The notes under the pieces were generated by a model. The model did no database searches, was not told the DNA's origin, and saw nothing but the letters and a program-made list of their open reading frames with translations. A DNA stretch of 64,000 nucleotides, taken from contig OU452225.1 of the NCBI GenBank assembly GCA_911728455.2, forward strand, positions 622,501 to 686,500. Reading direction: 5' to 3'. Below, piece after piece: positions 9,326 to 20,724 of the stretch; position 1 is the stretch's first letter, and every line of letters begins with the position of its first letter. Position numbers and translations under genes: made by a program. This DNA is from Marthasterias glacialis (taxonomy: Eukaryota > Echinodermata > Asteroidea > Forcipulatida > Asteriidae).

Positions 9326-11140
9326 TACGTCATTGACATTGTGAAAAGTTAACTCATTATTATTTTTCGATTAACACATACATCAGACTGGTAAAAATAG
9401 AAAGTTTCACTTTTAAGAAAGTACCATAACAGCTTCTTATTGTAATTCTGCCGTCAGTATCGGACAACTCATTATTATGATTGTTGTTTTAAAGTAGGCA
9501 AACTAAATTTGTAAACAAGTGATGTAGAATTACACAACTCGCCTCTCGGTGGTCACTGTAAAAAATGAGACAGTGTTAAAGAACTCACTTGTGAATTGGA
9601 ACTGCGCCCTCTGTTGTTGATATTTTCGGTTTGGGGAAAATTCGCTCTTCCCTCAGCGCCTTAATCCAATCGATAAGACTGGTGCAATCGAGCGAAGGGC
9701 GGGTGGCAAGTTTATAGAGGCAACAGGAAAACAACCCGTGTATGTTTCGTTTCAGGCCATACTCTATCAATTTCATATAACGACGACAACAGTCCAAAAC
9801 TCTTCAAAGAAAATTTTGTAACAAGTTGTAAGGTTGATTGGAAATGTATATTGGATTTCAATAATGCACTGTACCGGGTACATCTTTAAATTGTTAAAAT
9901 CGAAGAAACAATTTTAATACAAAATGTTTCACTTTCCAAGTTCTCTGCATCTGAACCTAATGATGATATCAATGACTGAGGAAGAACAAAATAGGTATTC
10001 CGGAACCAAGGTTTCAAGTTCTTATCTTGCTTCTTAAGTAGTGTTTTATTCCTCTAATTTCTCACATGAAATGAAACTACAGCAGTTTTCATCTTTTGAG
10101 ATAACCACGACATGTGACAGATTTGTTCGTTTTATTGATAGATTGATGTTTTCAACTACTTGCCAATATATTGTTTGTAAGAATAACACCTTGTCTGGTG
10201 CCAGCGGTAGTAATCCAGTAGATACCCATCATTATTATTGAATAAAGTGTTTAACTGAGTGTGGAAAATGTGTGCATAGGGTTTATTGTATGCGCTGAGT
10301 GTGTGTCCACAGACGCTTGTTGGGCTATGTTTTCGTCTTTGTGTTTACACAGCAGGTGACATTGTGGTACACGGAGGGGAAAGTTGCTCCCAATCCTGAC
10401 GGCAAAATGAGCGCCTGGTTGCGAGCCGCTCCGCACTGCGCAAACACAGATGAAGCAGCTGGTAGGCAGTTATAGACATAACACGACACATTCTGTGATG
10501 AAACACAGGGCCTTGCAGCGCGGATGTTATGAGAACCATGAGAACGTAGTCAAATATTTCTACGGTGGTCTTTGATAATCATAAGCAATGAGGTGAGTGT
10601 TTCAATTTTATCAAAGATACTGCCATTTTCCCCCATGTGTTGTCTTTTGTAAAACAACATTTGTTTTATTTGTTTATCTCCATTCGATGTAAATGAATGG
10701 TGGAACAAAATTATTTGTAGTTAACTCTTCCAAAGTACAATAACGACATTTTCAGGATAGAACAACACAGTTTCAAAACCGTGTCTCTTTTATTCAATTC
10801 ATTTGGTACATCAGCGCCTTGCAGTAACTGTTGTTCTATGTTCAGAGGGAGTTTTTAGTGTATGCAGAATTATGCACGTAACTATATAATAGTAGGGTGT
10901 GTCTCACTGTGTCTGTGAGACTTTGATATTATTGATATCTTCAAAGTTTGATGTTTAGGTTAGATATGATTTATTCATTGGTTACATCTGGGTATTTTAA
11001 ATCAACCCTATAGTTCATAGAATCTAAGCACGCTACGAAGGTCAATGAATTCATACGACAGAAATGATTTGAAAATTCTTCCAACGGACGTGGAAGTATT
11101 GAAGGAACGTGGCAACGAGATCAAATCAACCCGCACTTTT
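9326..11140. other. intergenic, no gene recognised
   Basis: Only short open frames without domain character are present. An AATAAA follows a short plus-strand frame at about 10240, but no splice-supported gene could be built there. Confidence 0.45.
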
Positions 11141-11227
11141 TTAGCCGTGGAATGAGATGCATGCTGGTCCAGCTGGTGACACATTTTGTCACTAACTAGG
11201 CCAGCATGCACCTCATCCCACGGCTAA
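11141..11227. repeat. 27-bp inverted repeat (hairpin)
   Basis: Bases 11141-11167 and 11201-11227 are reverse complements with two mismatches (TTAGCCGTGGaATGAG and the opposite arm). The 33-nt loop has no clear feature. Confidence 0.75.
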
Positions 11228-11805
11228 CGCGCGCGTAAAAAGTATTTGCAAAGTTGTTTACTCGAACAGTGCACAGTTTTAAGAGTTTAAATACTTTTAT
11301 AATAATTTCAGGCAAGTTCACTCAGCAAATTTTGATTCCAAGTGAAATTTTGAAAAAAGAAAAAAACTATATATACATATTATAAATTTAGCAACAAATT
11401 CTGCTTGTGGGGCCTCTTAGCTGAAGTCTCCGCACGGTTTCTGTTGTACACTATATTGGTTATTGAAACTGTTAATTTTTTACGCAAGAAAAGAAATTGT
11501 GCGGTAAATTTAGGGCTCTATTTTCACATAGTTCAAGTTGGTATGGTACAGCAGTCATTGGCTTACATTGACCAACGCATGCTTCATATAGATAACAAAG
11601 CATTACGGTATATGGTTTATAATAGCGGCACCAATTGTGACACCCCGTCGGGCCATGACCGTAGTATACACCTTTTATCAGCGGCAAGCCATCATTCGCC
11701 AATTTAAAACACGTCCTGGGGCCCTCTAAATGCGCCAATTCTGGTTTAAGTTATGTCCCCATAACCTTGTATGCCTGTTGGTGGCTCAACTCGTGGTTGA
11801 GTATA

Positions 11806-12765
11806 ATCTTATGGAGCTATATGGTACCATTAAAGGTACAGCAAATACTGGTACTACACCATTGATACTAAATGGTAACTCATGGTTTAGTGTAGTTACC
11901 GTTAAAGGTACAGCCAATACTGGTACTACACCATTGACATTAAATGGTAACTCGTGCTTTAGTTTGGTACCAATGAAGGTATAGCATATACAGGGCTACA
12001 CCATTGATATTAAACGGTAACTCGTGGTTTAGTGTAGTTACTGTTAAAGGTACAGCAAATACTGGTACTACACCATTGATATTAAATGGTAACTCGTGGT
12101 TTAGTGTAGTTACCGTTAAAGGTACAGCCAATACTGGTACTACACCATTGACATTAAATGGTAACTCGTGCTTTAGTTTGGTACCAATGAAGGTATAGCA
12201 TATACAGGGCTACACCATTGATATTAAACGGTAACTCGTGGTTTAGTGTAGTACCATTGATGGTATAGCCAATACTGGTACTACACCATTGATATTAAAT
12301 GGTAACTCGTGGTTTAGTGTAGTACCATTAAAGGTACAGCCAATACTGGTACTACACCATTGACATTAAATGGTAACTCGTGATTTAGTTTAGTACCATT
12401 GATGGTATACATATACAGGTACTACACCATTGATATTAAACGGTAACTCGTGGTTTAGTGTAGTACCATTGATGGTATAGCATATACTGGTACTACACCA
12501 TTGATATTAAATGGTAACTCGTGGTTTAGTGTAGTCCCATTGATGGTATAGCATACACTGGTACTACACCATTGATATTAAATGGTAACTCGTGGTTTAG
12601 TGTAGCACCATTGATGGTATTGCATATACTGGTACTACACCATTGATATTAAATGGTAACTCGTGGTTTAGTGTAGTACCATTGATGGTATAGCCTATAC
12701 TGGCAATACACGATTGGTAACTCGTAGTTTAGTATAGTACTGTTAAAGGTACTACACACAATTGG
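11806..12765. repeat. ~71-bp satellite, about 13 units
   Basis: The block 'ggtactacaccattga' recurs at about 11850, 11922, 11993, 12064, 12136, 12207, 12277, 12348, 12418, 12489, 12560 and 12631, spacing 70-72 bp. Within each unit GGTACTACAC and GTGTAGTACC are exact reverse complements, and ACCATT/AATGGT are nested inside, so a unit can fold as a hairpin. Early 72-bp units keep one open frame with a 24-residue period (GTANTGTTPL, NGNSWFSVV); later 71- and 70-bp units break it. Units differ by point changes and 1-bp indels. Confidence 0.9.
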
Positions 12766-15700
12766 TAATTACATGTTAATCTACACTAAGGTAGTAAAGT
12801 CTGCCAAACAACTTGAAACCATTTTGTTAAAGTCATCGTTATCTACGGCTGAACACATTTCTTCTTGGCATTACAAGATGTCTATCTCATACCGTCTCTT
12901 ACATAATTATGAGTATAATGGTGAAAATGGACCGTGTAGCATGAATTTGCCCGACAGAAAGCATGGAGGAAGCTCGTAACCACGGTGACCTGACACTAGG
13001 CTTGCGAGCCTCCGTGGGTGCCTTGGTTCTTGGTTTTCTGCCCATTGAGTCCGCCATTGACCATCTGCTTACATGTCCTTGAAGGTCGCCAGGCCAGAGC
13101 GTGAGAAAACTGTACAGGCTACAGCTGTGGGAAATATTAACTCAAGGGGCAAGCTCGTAACCAAGATCCCATCACCATGGAGCAACAATATCAAGCTACT
13201 ATAATTATTACGATGGAGCATCATTCATCCATGGTTCTGGTTCGGTAGTAGAGGAACGATGGACAAACTTTAAAGAGATAGTGCCGAAATTTGGAGCACC
13301 AGTGATGTAAGTTTCATGACAATGGAGGAATTTGACTATCGCAAAGCTATCAGAAATTCCACCAAAACATTCAGGGAAAATGTCCCACACCACGGCTTTA
13401 ACAGAATGTCTGCCAGGAAGATTAAGACACTGTATGTGATTTCATTCGCCAGAGGTAGATCTAGTTTCTCACAAGTGCAGCTGTCACACTAGAGTCTATA
13501 CACCAGTGTATAGTCGTGCGCAGTATTGTCAGCTACAATGACCCCAAAACACATTCCATTGGGGGATCTGACACTTCGAATCCAATACAACATAAAACAA
13601 TGCCCTGCCGGTGATGAATGGTGTGGATGCCGACTCCCACGTGCGCTCTACACGGACCAAATATCGGATACAATTTTAATCGCTTTATACCAGAACTGGG
13701 TAATGGTGTTACCTTGTTTATATTTTGCCACAGTACTCGAAATTGTAGATTCGGTTTCTTCTTTCAGTTTCTCGTTCAGTGCTTTAGCGGGACTATTGTA
13801 TACACCCTTGTGTAGTAATACTGAAACTAAAACCGGAGAATTTCCCTTGAAATGTCATAGTATAGGTCGCCGGCTGAGACCGGCCCAGGAAACGTAAACT
13901 ACTTCGCGAGACTGCAACAAATCTGTCTTAAATTTAGCGAGTGTTTTATGGGTTATCGTTTAGGTTGGCTGAGTGGTGGATCATTTAGATATCGGATGTA
14001 GTATGGAGATGACAGTGCCAGTTGACGTGTGGTATGCTGGCCGAATTCAAAACTGGGAAACTTCAGATATATGAGGTAAGTCGCGAAACTAGACATCATT
14101 TTCATTTGGGGTGTTGGGTTCGGGGGGGGGGGGGGGGCCGGCAGGCAGGGGTAAAGCAAAATGTTCCTAGGAATTTATAGTTCACCAAGAGAAACCATTT
14201 GCATGAAGTATGAGATGTAAGGCCTACCATGGAGGTAGAATTCCATGGGCTTACATTTCAGTTCTACCTCCATGACTAGACATGCAAAATCTGAGCAAGG
14301 AATTCGAAAACGAAGCACCATATATTTTTCTTTTGAGAATTAATGTCATCTATATTTAATAAGATAAAGAAACTAATATTGGAACGTTTGAGCGGCGTAA
14401 TGCAAATACTTTTTGTGTTCCTTTGTATTCATATCTGGGTGCTTTTATACATTTTCCCTTGAAAAACTGTTTATGAAAATTGCTGTTGCATATTCATAGC
14501 AATAATGTGATGTCATTGAAGGAGAAGATGCGGTATCACTGTCACTTTGTACATCGACATGAACTTACAGATCTTTCTATATGTAAATTGGGTAATATTT
14601 TGTTTAATTCTTAAAAACGTATAGATCGGTTACATTCGTAGACTTTTTGAGATTCCAAATGTTTTACGCAAGGTTTGCTGCTTTTATTCATGTGTTCGTT
14701 TCTAATGATTTACCTTGACTTAATCAGTATACATTCCTTGTTGTTTTTGTCAAGCTTCTTCACATGAAGTTTACAAATTACAACAGACACATCCGTCTTT
14801 AAAAAAACTTAGGCTACTTCTAAACCTTGTGAACCTAAAATACGGTATTTTTGAAAAGTCCCTTTACGTGAAATGATTTATGCCTGTGAATACTGTCAGG
14901 TATCAGAGAATTCCAGCTTTAGGGAACCGGAACTATAGTTATATACGACCCAGTACACAGAAGACCAGTCCAGCCACTGATGTGAAGGTTGGATGATGAT
15001 TTGGTCCTTCTCAATTGAGCAATTCTAAAACAACTTCTTATAAGTAAGATTGTTGTGGTGTAACAGTAGAAAGGTCATAGATTGTCCCCGCAGTGTTCTT
15101 GCATTGGACTTTTGTTTGCCACATTTCCGTTTGTTCGTCCCCTTTAAACTACAAGTATGGTAATAACATTGTATTTTTGTATTTATTTATAGCCGTCATA
15201 AATCCAAAGGAAACACAGCTGCCTTTTTACAGATGAAACTGTGCACCGTTTGTAAAAATATATCACTTGGTTTTCATTGTGTGAGCTACATGTACTCCAT
15301 TTACAACAATAATGGGGATCAATGTACTACCATAGTGCTTTATTTAGAGTACATGATGGAATAGTACCAGAAACACGCTGTATTTCAAATATTTCAGGGG
15401 GACAACTAACAGGGTAAAAGAATGTGAATAATTGTGAGAACCGTTTATGAAATCTCTGTGACTTTCTGACAAATCGAACTTAGAACTGGGTGGTGGATGA
15501 CATTATTGGAGAGAGGTAGACCGAAAAAAGATTCTGTGTCACCGCCTGGGAACCAATTTGGCACAATAGAATGATCTGAAATCACGTTAGCATCGTCTTC
15601 TCAGTGTTTTCTTCACTGTGTGTTGAAGATAGCTGAAATGACCTCAGACTTGCTTCAACTGGCTGAAATCTATTGACACATACCATACGGAAACATTTCG

Positions 15701-15860
15701 AGACAACTTGAAAGTGGCTCAAATTTCGTCTGAGGTCGTATGGTCAATTACATTTTGATGAACACTCACACTCAGTCCGTGTTAAAATAAAGTTTATCTG
15801 ACGTTTATAGCTCTACCACACAAAGTAGATCCGTATTAATATACCATAACTACAATCCAA
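12766..15860. other. intergenic, upstream of GASK1
   Basis: No recognised gene. A plus-strand frame of 123 codons at 13526-13897 has no known domain and no splice support. An oligo-G run (about 17 G) lies at 14120-14137. The segment just before 15930 may contain the promoter or a 5' UTR exon of GASK1. Confidence 0.4.
14228..14274. repeat. 13-bp perfect inverted repeat
   Basis: CATGGAGGTAGAA at 14228-14240 pairs with TTCTACCTCCATG at 14262-14274. Confidence 0.65.
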
Positions 15861-15936
15861 GACCACTCTCTAAGTGTCTGATTCAATTGATATTGTCAGT
15901 GTATTTCATCAAATTAAAACTGTCATTTTCTGTGAC

Positions 15937-18900
15937 ATGTTGACACTGCAGATGACAACAGTGCCCCACCGAGGCAAACTGCAGCGTTCACGCCGTGTGC
16001 GTCGCCTTCTGGTGACGTCCCGGCTCTACCTCCTGCTTATTGTCCTCTCAGCATTCATCGCCGTCAACTCGCTCCTCTACTGGGGGATCAACAGGGCCGA
16101 GAGCGGCGGTGGTAGGTCCATGGATCCCCGGAGTATCTCTGTCAAGGAGAGGGTAATATCCATAGACTCATGGCAACAGAACGAGGACGAGCCCCACGGT
16201 ATAAATACACGCTGGGATCTGTACATAGACTCGCCCCAGCAGTTCCGGGGTCTGTCTGAGAACCAGCGGGGGAAGGGTGACGGTGAGGGCGGGGTAAAAA
16301 GGTCACAATCCCCCAGGGTTGTCTACATCACACGCGGTGCTAAGAATAATCCTAAAACTTACAAGGAAAGGATTCAATACCAAGGATCAGACAACGTGCC
16401 AAAGAATACCGCCAAACCTAGGCAGGTCACCGTCAGAGTTGATTATCAACAGGCAGGTAATGCAAAACAAAACTTGGGCTTTACAAGAAATCTGGGAATA
16501 AATGTAGCCGAAGGCAAAGCTGGTTATAAAATATCTGCATCTAAAAAACTAGTTGCTCCTGGAAATATTAAAACAAATGTATCTTTAAATCAGTCAAGAT
16601 TTTATCCTGCACCGGTTAAACTCAAAAACAAGTTATCGAAAAATTATGGGAGGAATTCTCGCCGTGAAGAGGAGCACGACCGCCGGAGGAAGGTGGCAAG
16701 ATCTCCCGTGTCTCCGGACAATATTGAGCCTGATGGAACGAATCTTCACAATCGCCCACCGTGGTTAAGTGAAAGGGACGCCGATGTTTTGAGGCACTTA
16801 GCGGAGGGGTCCATCTCCAGTTTTCAGGCAATTCATTCTAAATTCGCTGGAAAACTTGGTTTAGGAATTTTAATTTATGATCAGGATTTTGGAGCCAATG
16901 GCCGTAGTAACAGGAGAACTACTTACAGTGAGCTGTGCAGGGACCGAGGCATTACGTGTGCCGTGCTGTACCCGCCAGCCGAAATTCACCGAGTGCTTGC
17001 TTTTCACCTGGATCGGGTGCTCGGCTTCAACCGAACGTTGCTGACAATCTCCCGAAGACTGCCCGGAGTGATCCGGCGGCAGGTCGGGATGCCAGTGGAT
17101 GTCAGTTTCCCGCTGATGCTTTATGAGCCGAGTCTGTACGAAGACACGGAACTTGCCGAAGTAACTAGAGCTCAATTAAGTGACTGTTTAGGAGAAGGAA
17201 ATGGCGGGAACTTTGAGATAGAAGAGTGTAGTAGCGTGGCGGCAGACGACTGGGGAGCCGTCGCAGTCTTTGACTTTCTTTTACAAGTTAGTATCGTTTT
17301 ATTCAAACTAATGTCCCGTATCAGTTTTGAAATATTGTCACGTTTGTTTACTTCACTTTTTTGCATTCGTATTTACCGTATAGTGAACTCGTCCTTTGTT
17401 TCATGCATCTGTACCGTAGTGAAGTCGTCACTTTGTTGCCTGCGTCTGTACCGCAGTGAACTCGTCACTTTGTTGCATGCGTCTGTGCCGTATCAAACTC
17501 GTCCTGTGCTTTATTGTTGTTCTTGCCTCGATACTTCTTGCTTAAATTGTGTACATATAGTTCATATAGTACATATTATTATTAAGCAATATTGAATGTA
17601 TGTAAAACTCATACGGTAATGTAAGCTAGAGGCAAGCCAGCTGCAGTAAACCAACTTCCCTATTCAACATTTATGGGTGACGAGTGAAACGAGGGAGGGG
17701 TCCGAGCTTATAATATGGCCAACCCCCTCGTGGCGATCTTTCAGTATCCATTATTGGTCCACCATAACACTATAAACAGTGGTGTATCCAGGGTATGGCA
17801 GGTACGGCACATGCACTGGGCGCCATTTGAAGAGGGCGCCAGAGGAAACTGGACAAAATGACTTTGATCACGTGATCATAGGCCAATTTGCATCTGTGAA
17901 AGCAAGGGAGGTACAGTTAAAATTTTCATGGAGTGCCATAGTTTGTTTATTAGAAGATCAACGAGCTTGACTTGTATTTTTGAGTTGATATTATTCTGGT
18001 AAAGTTATCTAAAAGATGTCAAATTAAAGTTTAGGCAGGGGCGCAGTTTTAGTACTTGCTATTGTAACATCCCTGACCAGGCTATGAGTGATTTTAAAGC
18101 TATAAAATGAGCACGACTCTCACATATTTTATGTGTGCAAATTCTTGTCAAAGATTTACCACCGCTTGGATCTTGGATGCTGCGGTCTGGATCCGTTCGA
18201 GAGGCAACGCCGGTGTGGCGTGTCTATAGCAGGAGGCCATGGGGCTAGGCAGTGCAATCCCTTGATCAGTCAGCAGATGGTTGGATGTAATTTCCGTATC
18301 TCATCGGAGTCAGATAGACTCATCTTGGTAGAGAACCTGGTGGATCTACGCGCTCCTGATGATAAGTTAGACTTTATGCTACTCAGGGGACCAAGCAGGT
18401 AGGAAGGCCGTCTAACTTTGGACTGTACCGGTGCTATGGCCATTTTGTGATCCGCTCTCGTAGCATGATAGTTAAGTCGGTATTCTCAACCGAGATAATA
18501 CCCAGAAAAAGGAATGGGTAGAAAGAAACTCGAGTGTGTGGAGACAGTTATTTTCTTGCACATACCAATATTTCTCTAACGGAAATATGTTCTCGAAATA
18601 TTTTTCAACACAACCATGGCACCGGAGTATAAAGTTTACAAAACGTAGCCAAACCGCATAGGTCTTTTATTTTTGTCGATCGCTACCAATCACGTATCAT
18701 ATCGTAACAGTTAGGTGGGCTAGACTTTAACCTCAAGATTCCAGATAAGTTAACATTCACGGCCGCACATTGAGCAATGCCCTGTGGAAGAACTATAATT
18801 TACACCATCACAAAAACAAATTGCTTTTTGACTATAGTTTCAAAACTTAAATTTCTCGCCCGAAAGAAAAGAAAAACAATTGTTGTTTCTGGTCATTGGA

Positions 18901-20254
18901 GCAGATTTGGAACTTGACACCGTTCGTGTCATGATCGCTAACGGGAGTACATTGCCACCCTCTGCTCTGGCTGATATGGATAGGCCTACTCGAAGTGCCG
19001 ATCCCGCCTCCCTGGTTGTTGTGAGTGAACCTTTCTAGAGCTCAAATTGCCTGCATTTATTGCGAGTTATCGGGTTTTACTTCCACTGACATCAATATAA
19101 CTAAACTGAGCCTAGATTCTTAATATTGTAAAGGAATCGGGGCTCGAGCCCCACCCCCTCCCCCATCTCAAGCTCTCCCAGCAATAACCCAATAAACACC
19201 CTATAAAATAAAACACACACATTTCCCCCAATTGATACCACAAATAAGTCGCGGGATTGGTGTGTGACAACCCACTTAGAGCCGTCGGTCATTATCATGA
19301 ACATTTCAGCTGTTTAAATTCCGGGGCAACATTTCCCCCAACTCCAGCCCGGGGTGAAATCCAGTCTGCACCGGCAGTCTCGTCGACCACATAGCAGCTT
19401 GCGTCAACACAGTGACAAGTATTGTAAGGGACTCGTCGTCTTAAAATATCATTTTTAAGCAGCAGGTTTTTACATTTGCAGAAGATATGACATTTTAAAA
19501 ATTCGCAGAATTCCAGTCGGTACCACCGCAGTCTTCAGACCCGTGTTGTTCACATTTAAACATTGACCTATGAAAAGGACAATCCTTTAACCGTGCTACC
19601 TTCAGCAACAAAGCAATCAAAATATGATGACTTTTTAAACAACTTTAAAGGTAAAATATAGGATTGGTATTTATCCGGAATATTAATTGATATAGTTTCA
19701 ATCTGGAAACTTGAATGTAAAGTTTTTACCCGTGTTAATCCTCAAGAGAAACAATAATCCCGTCTGCTGAAACAAATATCGAGGTCCAGAAAACAGCATT
19801 TGAAAAATCCCACAAATCACCGTTGCTTATTTTGATTGCAGCGATTGAAATAATCACGTATGAAAGTGCACAGAATCCCTGACAAAACCATTTTTGTTGT
19901 TTTGAATAAAATACGTTCACTGATTAATGTTTATGGTGTTTTCAGAGGCTGGTGTTGTGGCGTGTTTATTAAAAACTAAATGATCAATTAGACCCTTGTT
20001 TATTCTTCCAAGAACCGATGAGGATACGCACTATCCCTTGAACGGTCTTGTTTTCCTTTCGTTACAGTTTCCCAGCTCGAGCTGTAGCCATCATCAAGGA
20101 GAATCAGCTCAGTCAGATGCTCCTGGAATCACTCGCAGCCGACGGTAGCTACTGGGAAAACCAAGGACAAACCGCCTTAGAAGACATCACTGACGTCATC
20201 GACAGACGGGCAAGAATTTTCCTGAAACATATTATTAGCTCGCGAAGGGATTAG
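15937..20254 (+). CDS. GASK1: Golgi-associated kinase 1-like protein (GASK1/FAM198), 3 exons
   Basis: Coding exons are 15937-17286, 18154-18398 and 20068-20254, with GT-AG introns and phases 0 and 2; 593 aa (588 if the ATG at 15952 is used, which directly follows a splice-acceptor-like tgacactgcag). It is a type II membrane protein: a basic N-terminus, one TM segment (RLYLLLIVLSAFIAVNSLLY), then a low-complexity basic lumenal stem. From residue about 273 the conserved domain follows: PPWLS, a short AEGSISSF stretch, VLAFHLDRVLGFNRTL, WGAVAVFDFLLQ, a Cys-rich segment (RLDLGCCGLDPF), LILVENLVDLRAPDDKLDF, FPARAVAII and YWENQG, in the order of vertebrate GASK1A/B (FAM198A/B). Family members are Golgi or secreted proteins related to FAM20-type secretory kinases; catalytic activity is not established. 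The length fits the vertebrate range (about 520-575 aa). Which vertebrate paralogue it matches cannot be told, so it is probably pre-duplication. Confidence 0.88.
17370..17515. repeat. ~38-bp tandem repeat in GASK1 intron 1
   Basis: About three to four diverged copies of a unit with 'tctgtaccgtagtgaactcg' and 'tcactttgttgcatgc' start 80 bp after the exon 1 donor. They remain translatable in the exon 1 frame, but the donor at 17287 and the phase-0 acceptor at 18154 show that they are intronic. Confidence 0.6.
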
Positions 20255-20718
20255 AAAAATGCACTAAGTGGTCTTAGAGGCCTGCGGATAATTTGACTGG
20301 TTTAAAAGATAACACGTTTGGTACAGTTGTGGAGAATTTAAAAGGAACACATTGAATCAAATGTTTCCAATCTAAAATCTTAAAGTTGGCACCACGCTGT
20401 TACCGTAAAAAATGTTGTAAAATATTTACGTAGTTTTACGGCGATTTAGCTGGCAGTATGGGTTCTAAACACTAACCGTTAAAATTACGGATACTGTTAA
20501 AAAAACTACAATACATAAAGTATTCGATATGTTCTCTATCCATGTCTATTGCAGTGTAATACAATGATATCAAACACAAAGAGGTGTCCGTAGTTTTTAC
20601 GTCGTTTGGCACCGTCGTTGGCACCTACATCACCGTAAATTTACGTTAAAGTTGTTACGGGGAACAATTTGAAGACGGCTTTCTAATACGTTTTGTCATC
20701 CATAATGTACTCTCTTTA

Positions 20719-20724
20719 AATAAA
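20719..20724 (+). terminator. candidate poly(A) signal of GASK1
   Basis: First AATAAA after the GASK1 stop (about 465 bp downstream), in AT-rich DNA. It is position-based only; no downstream GT-rich element was confirmed. Confidence 0.3.

Noticed and set aside
13526..13897. 123-codon plus-strand frame as a gene
   Set aside because: No domain, no splice or promoter support, and a composition like its non-coding surroundings.
17287..17595. Open reading continuing past the GASK1 exon 1 donor to a stop at 17593-17595
   Set aside because: The extension is a tandem repeat with no family similarity, while splicing at 17286 to 18154 restores the conserved Cys-rich segment in phase.
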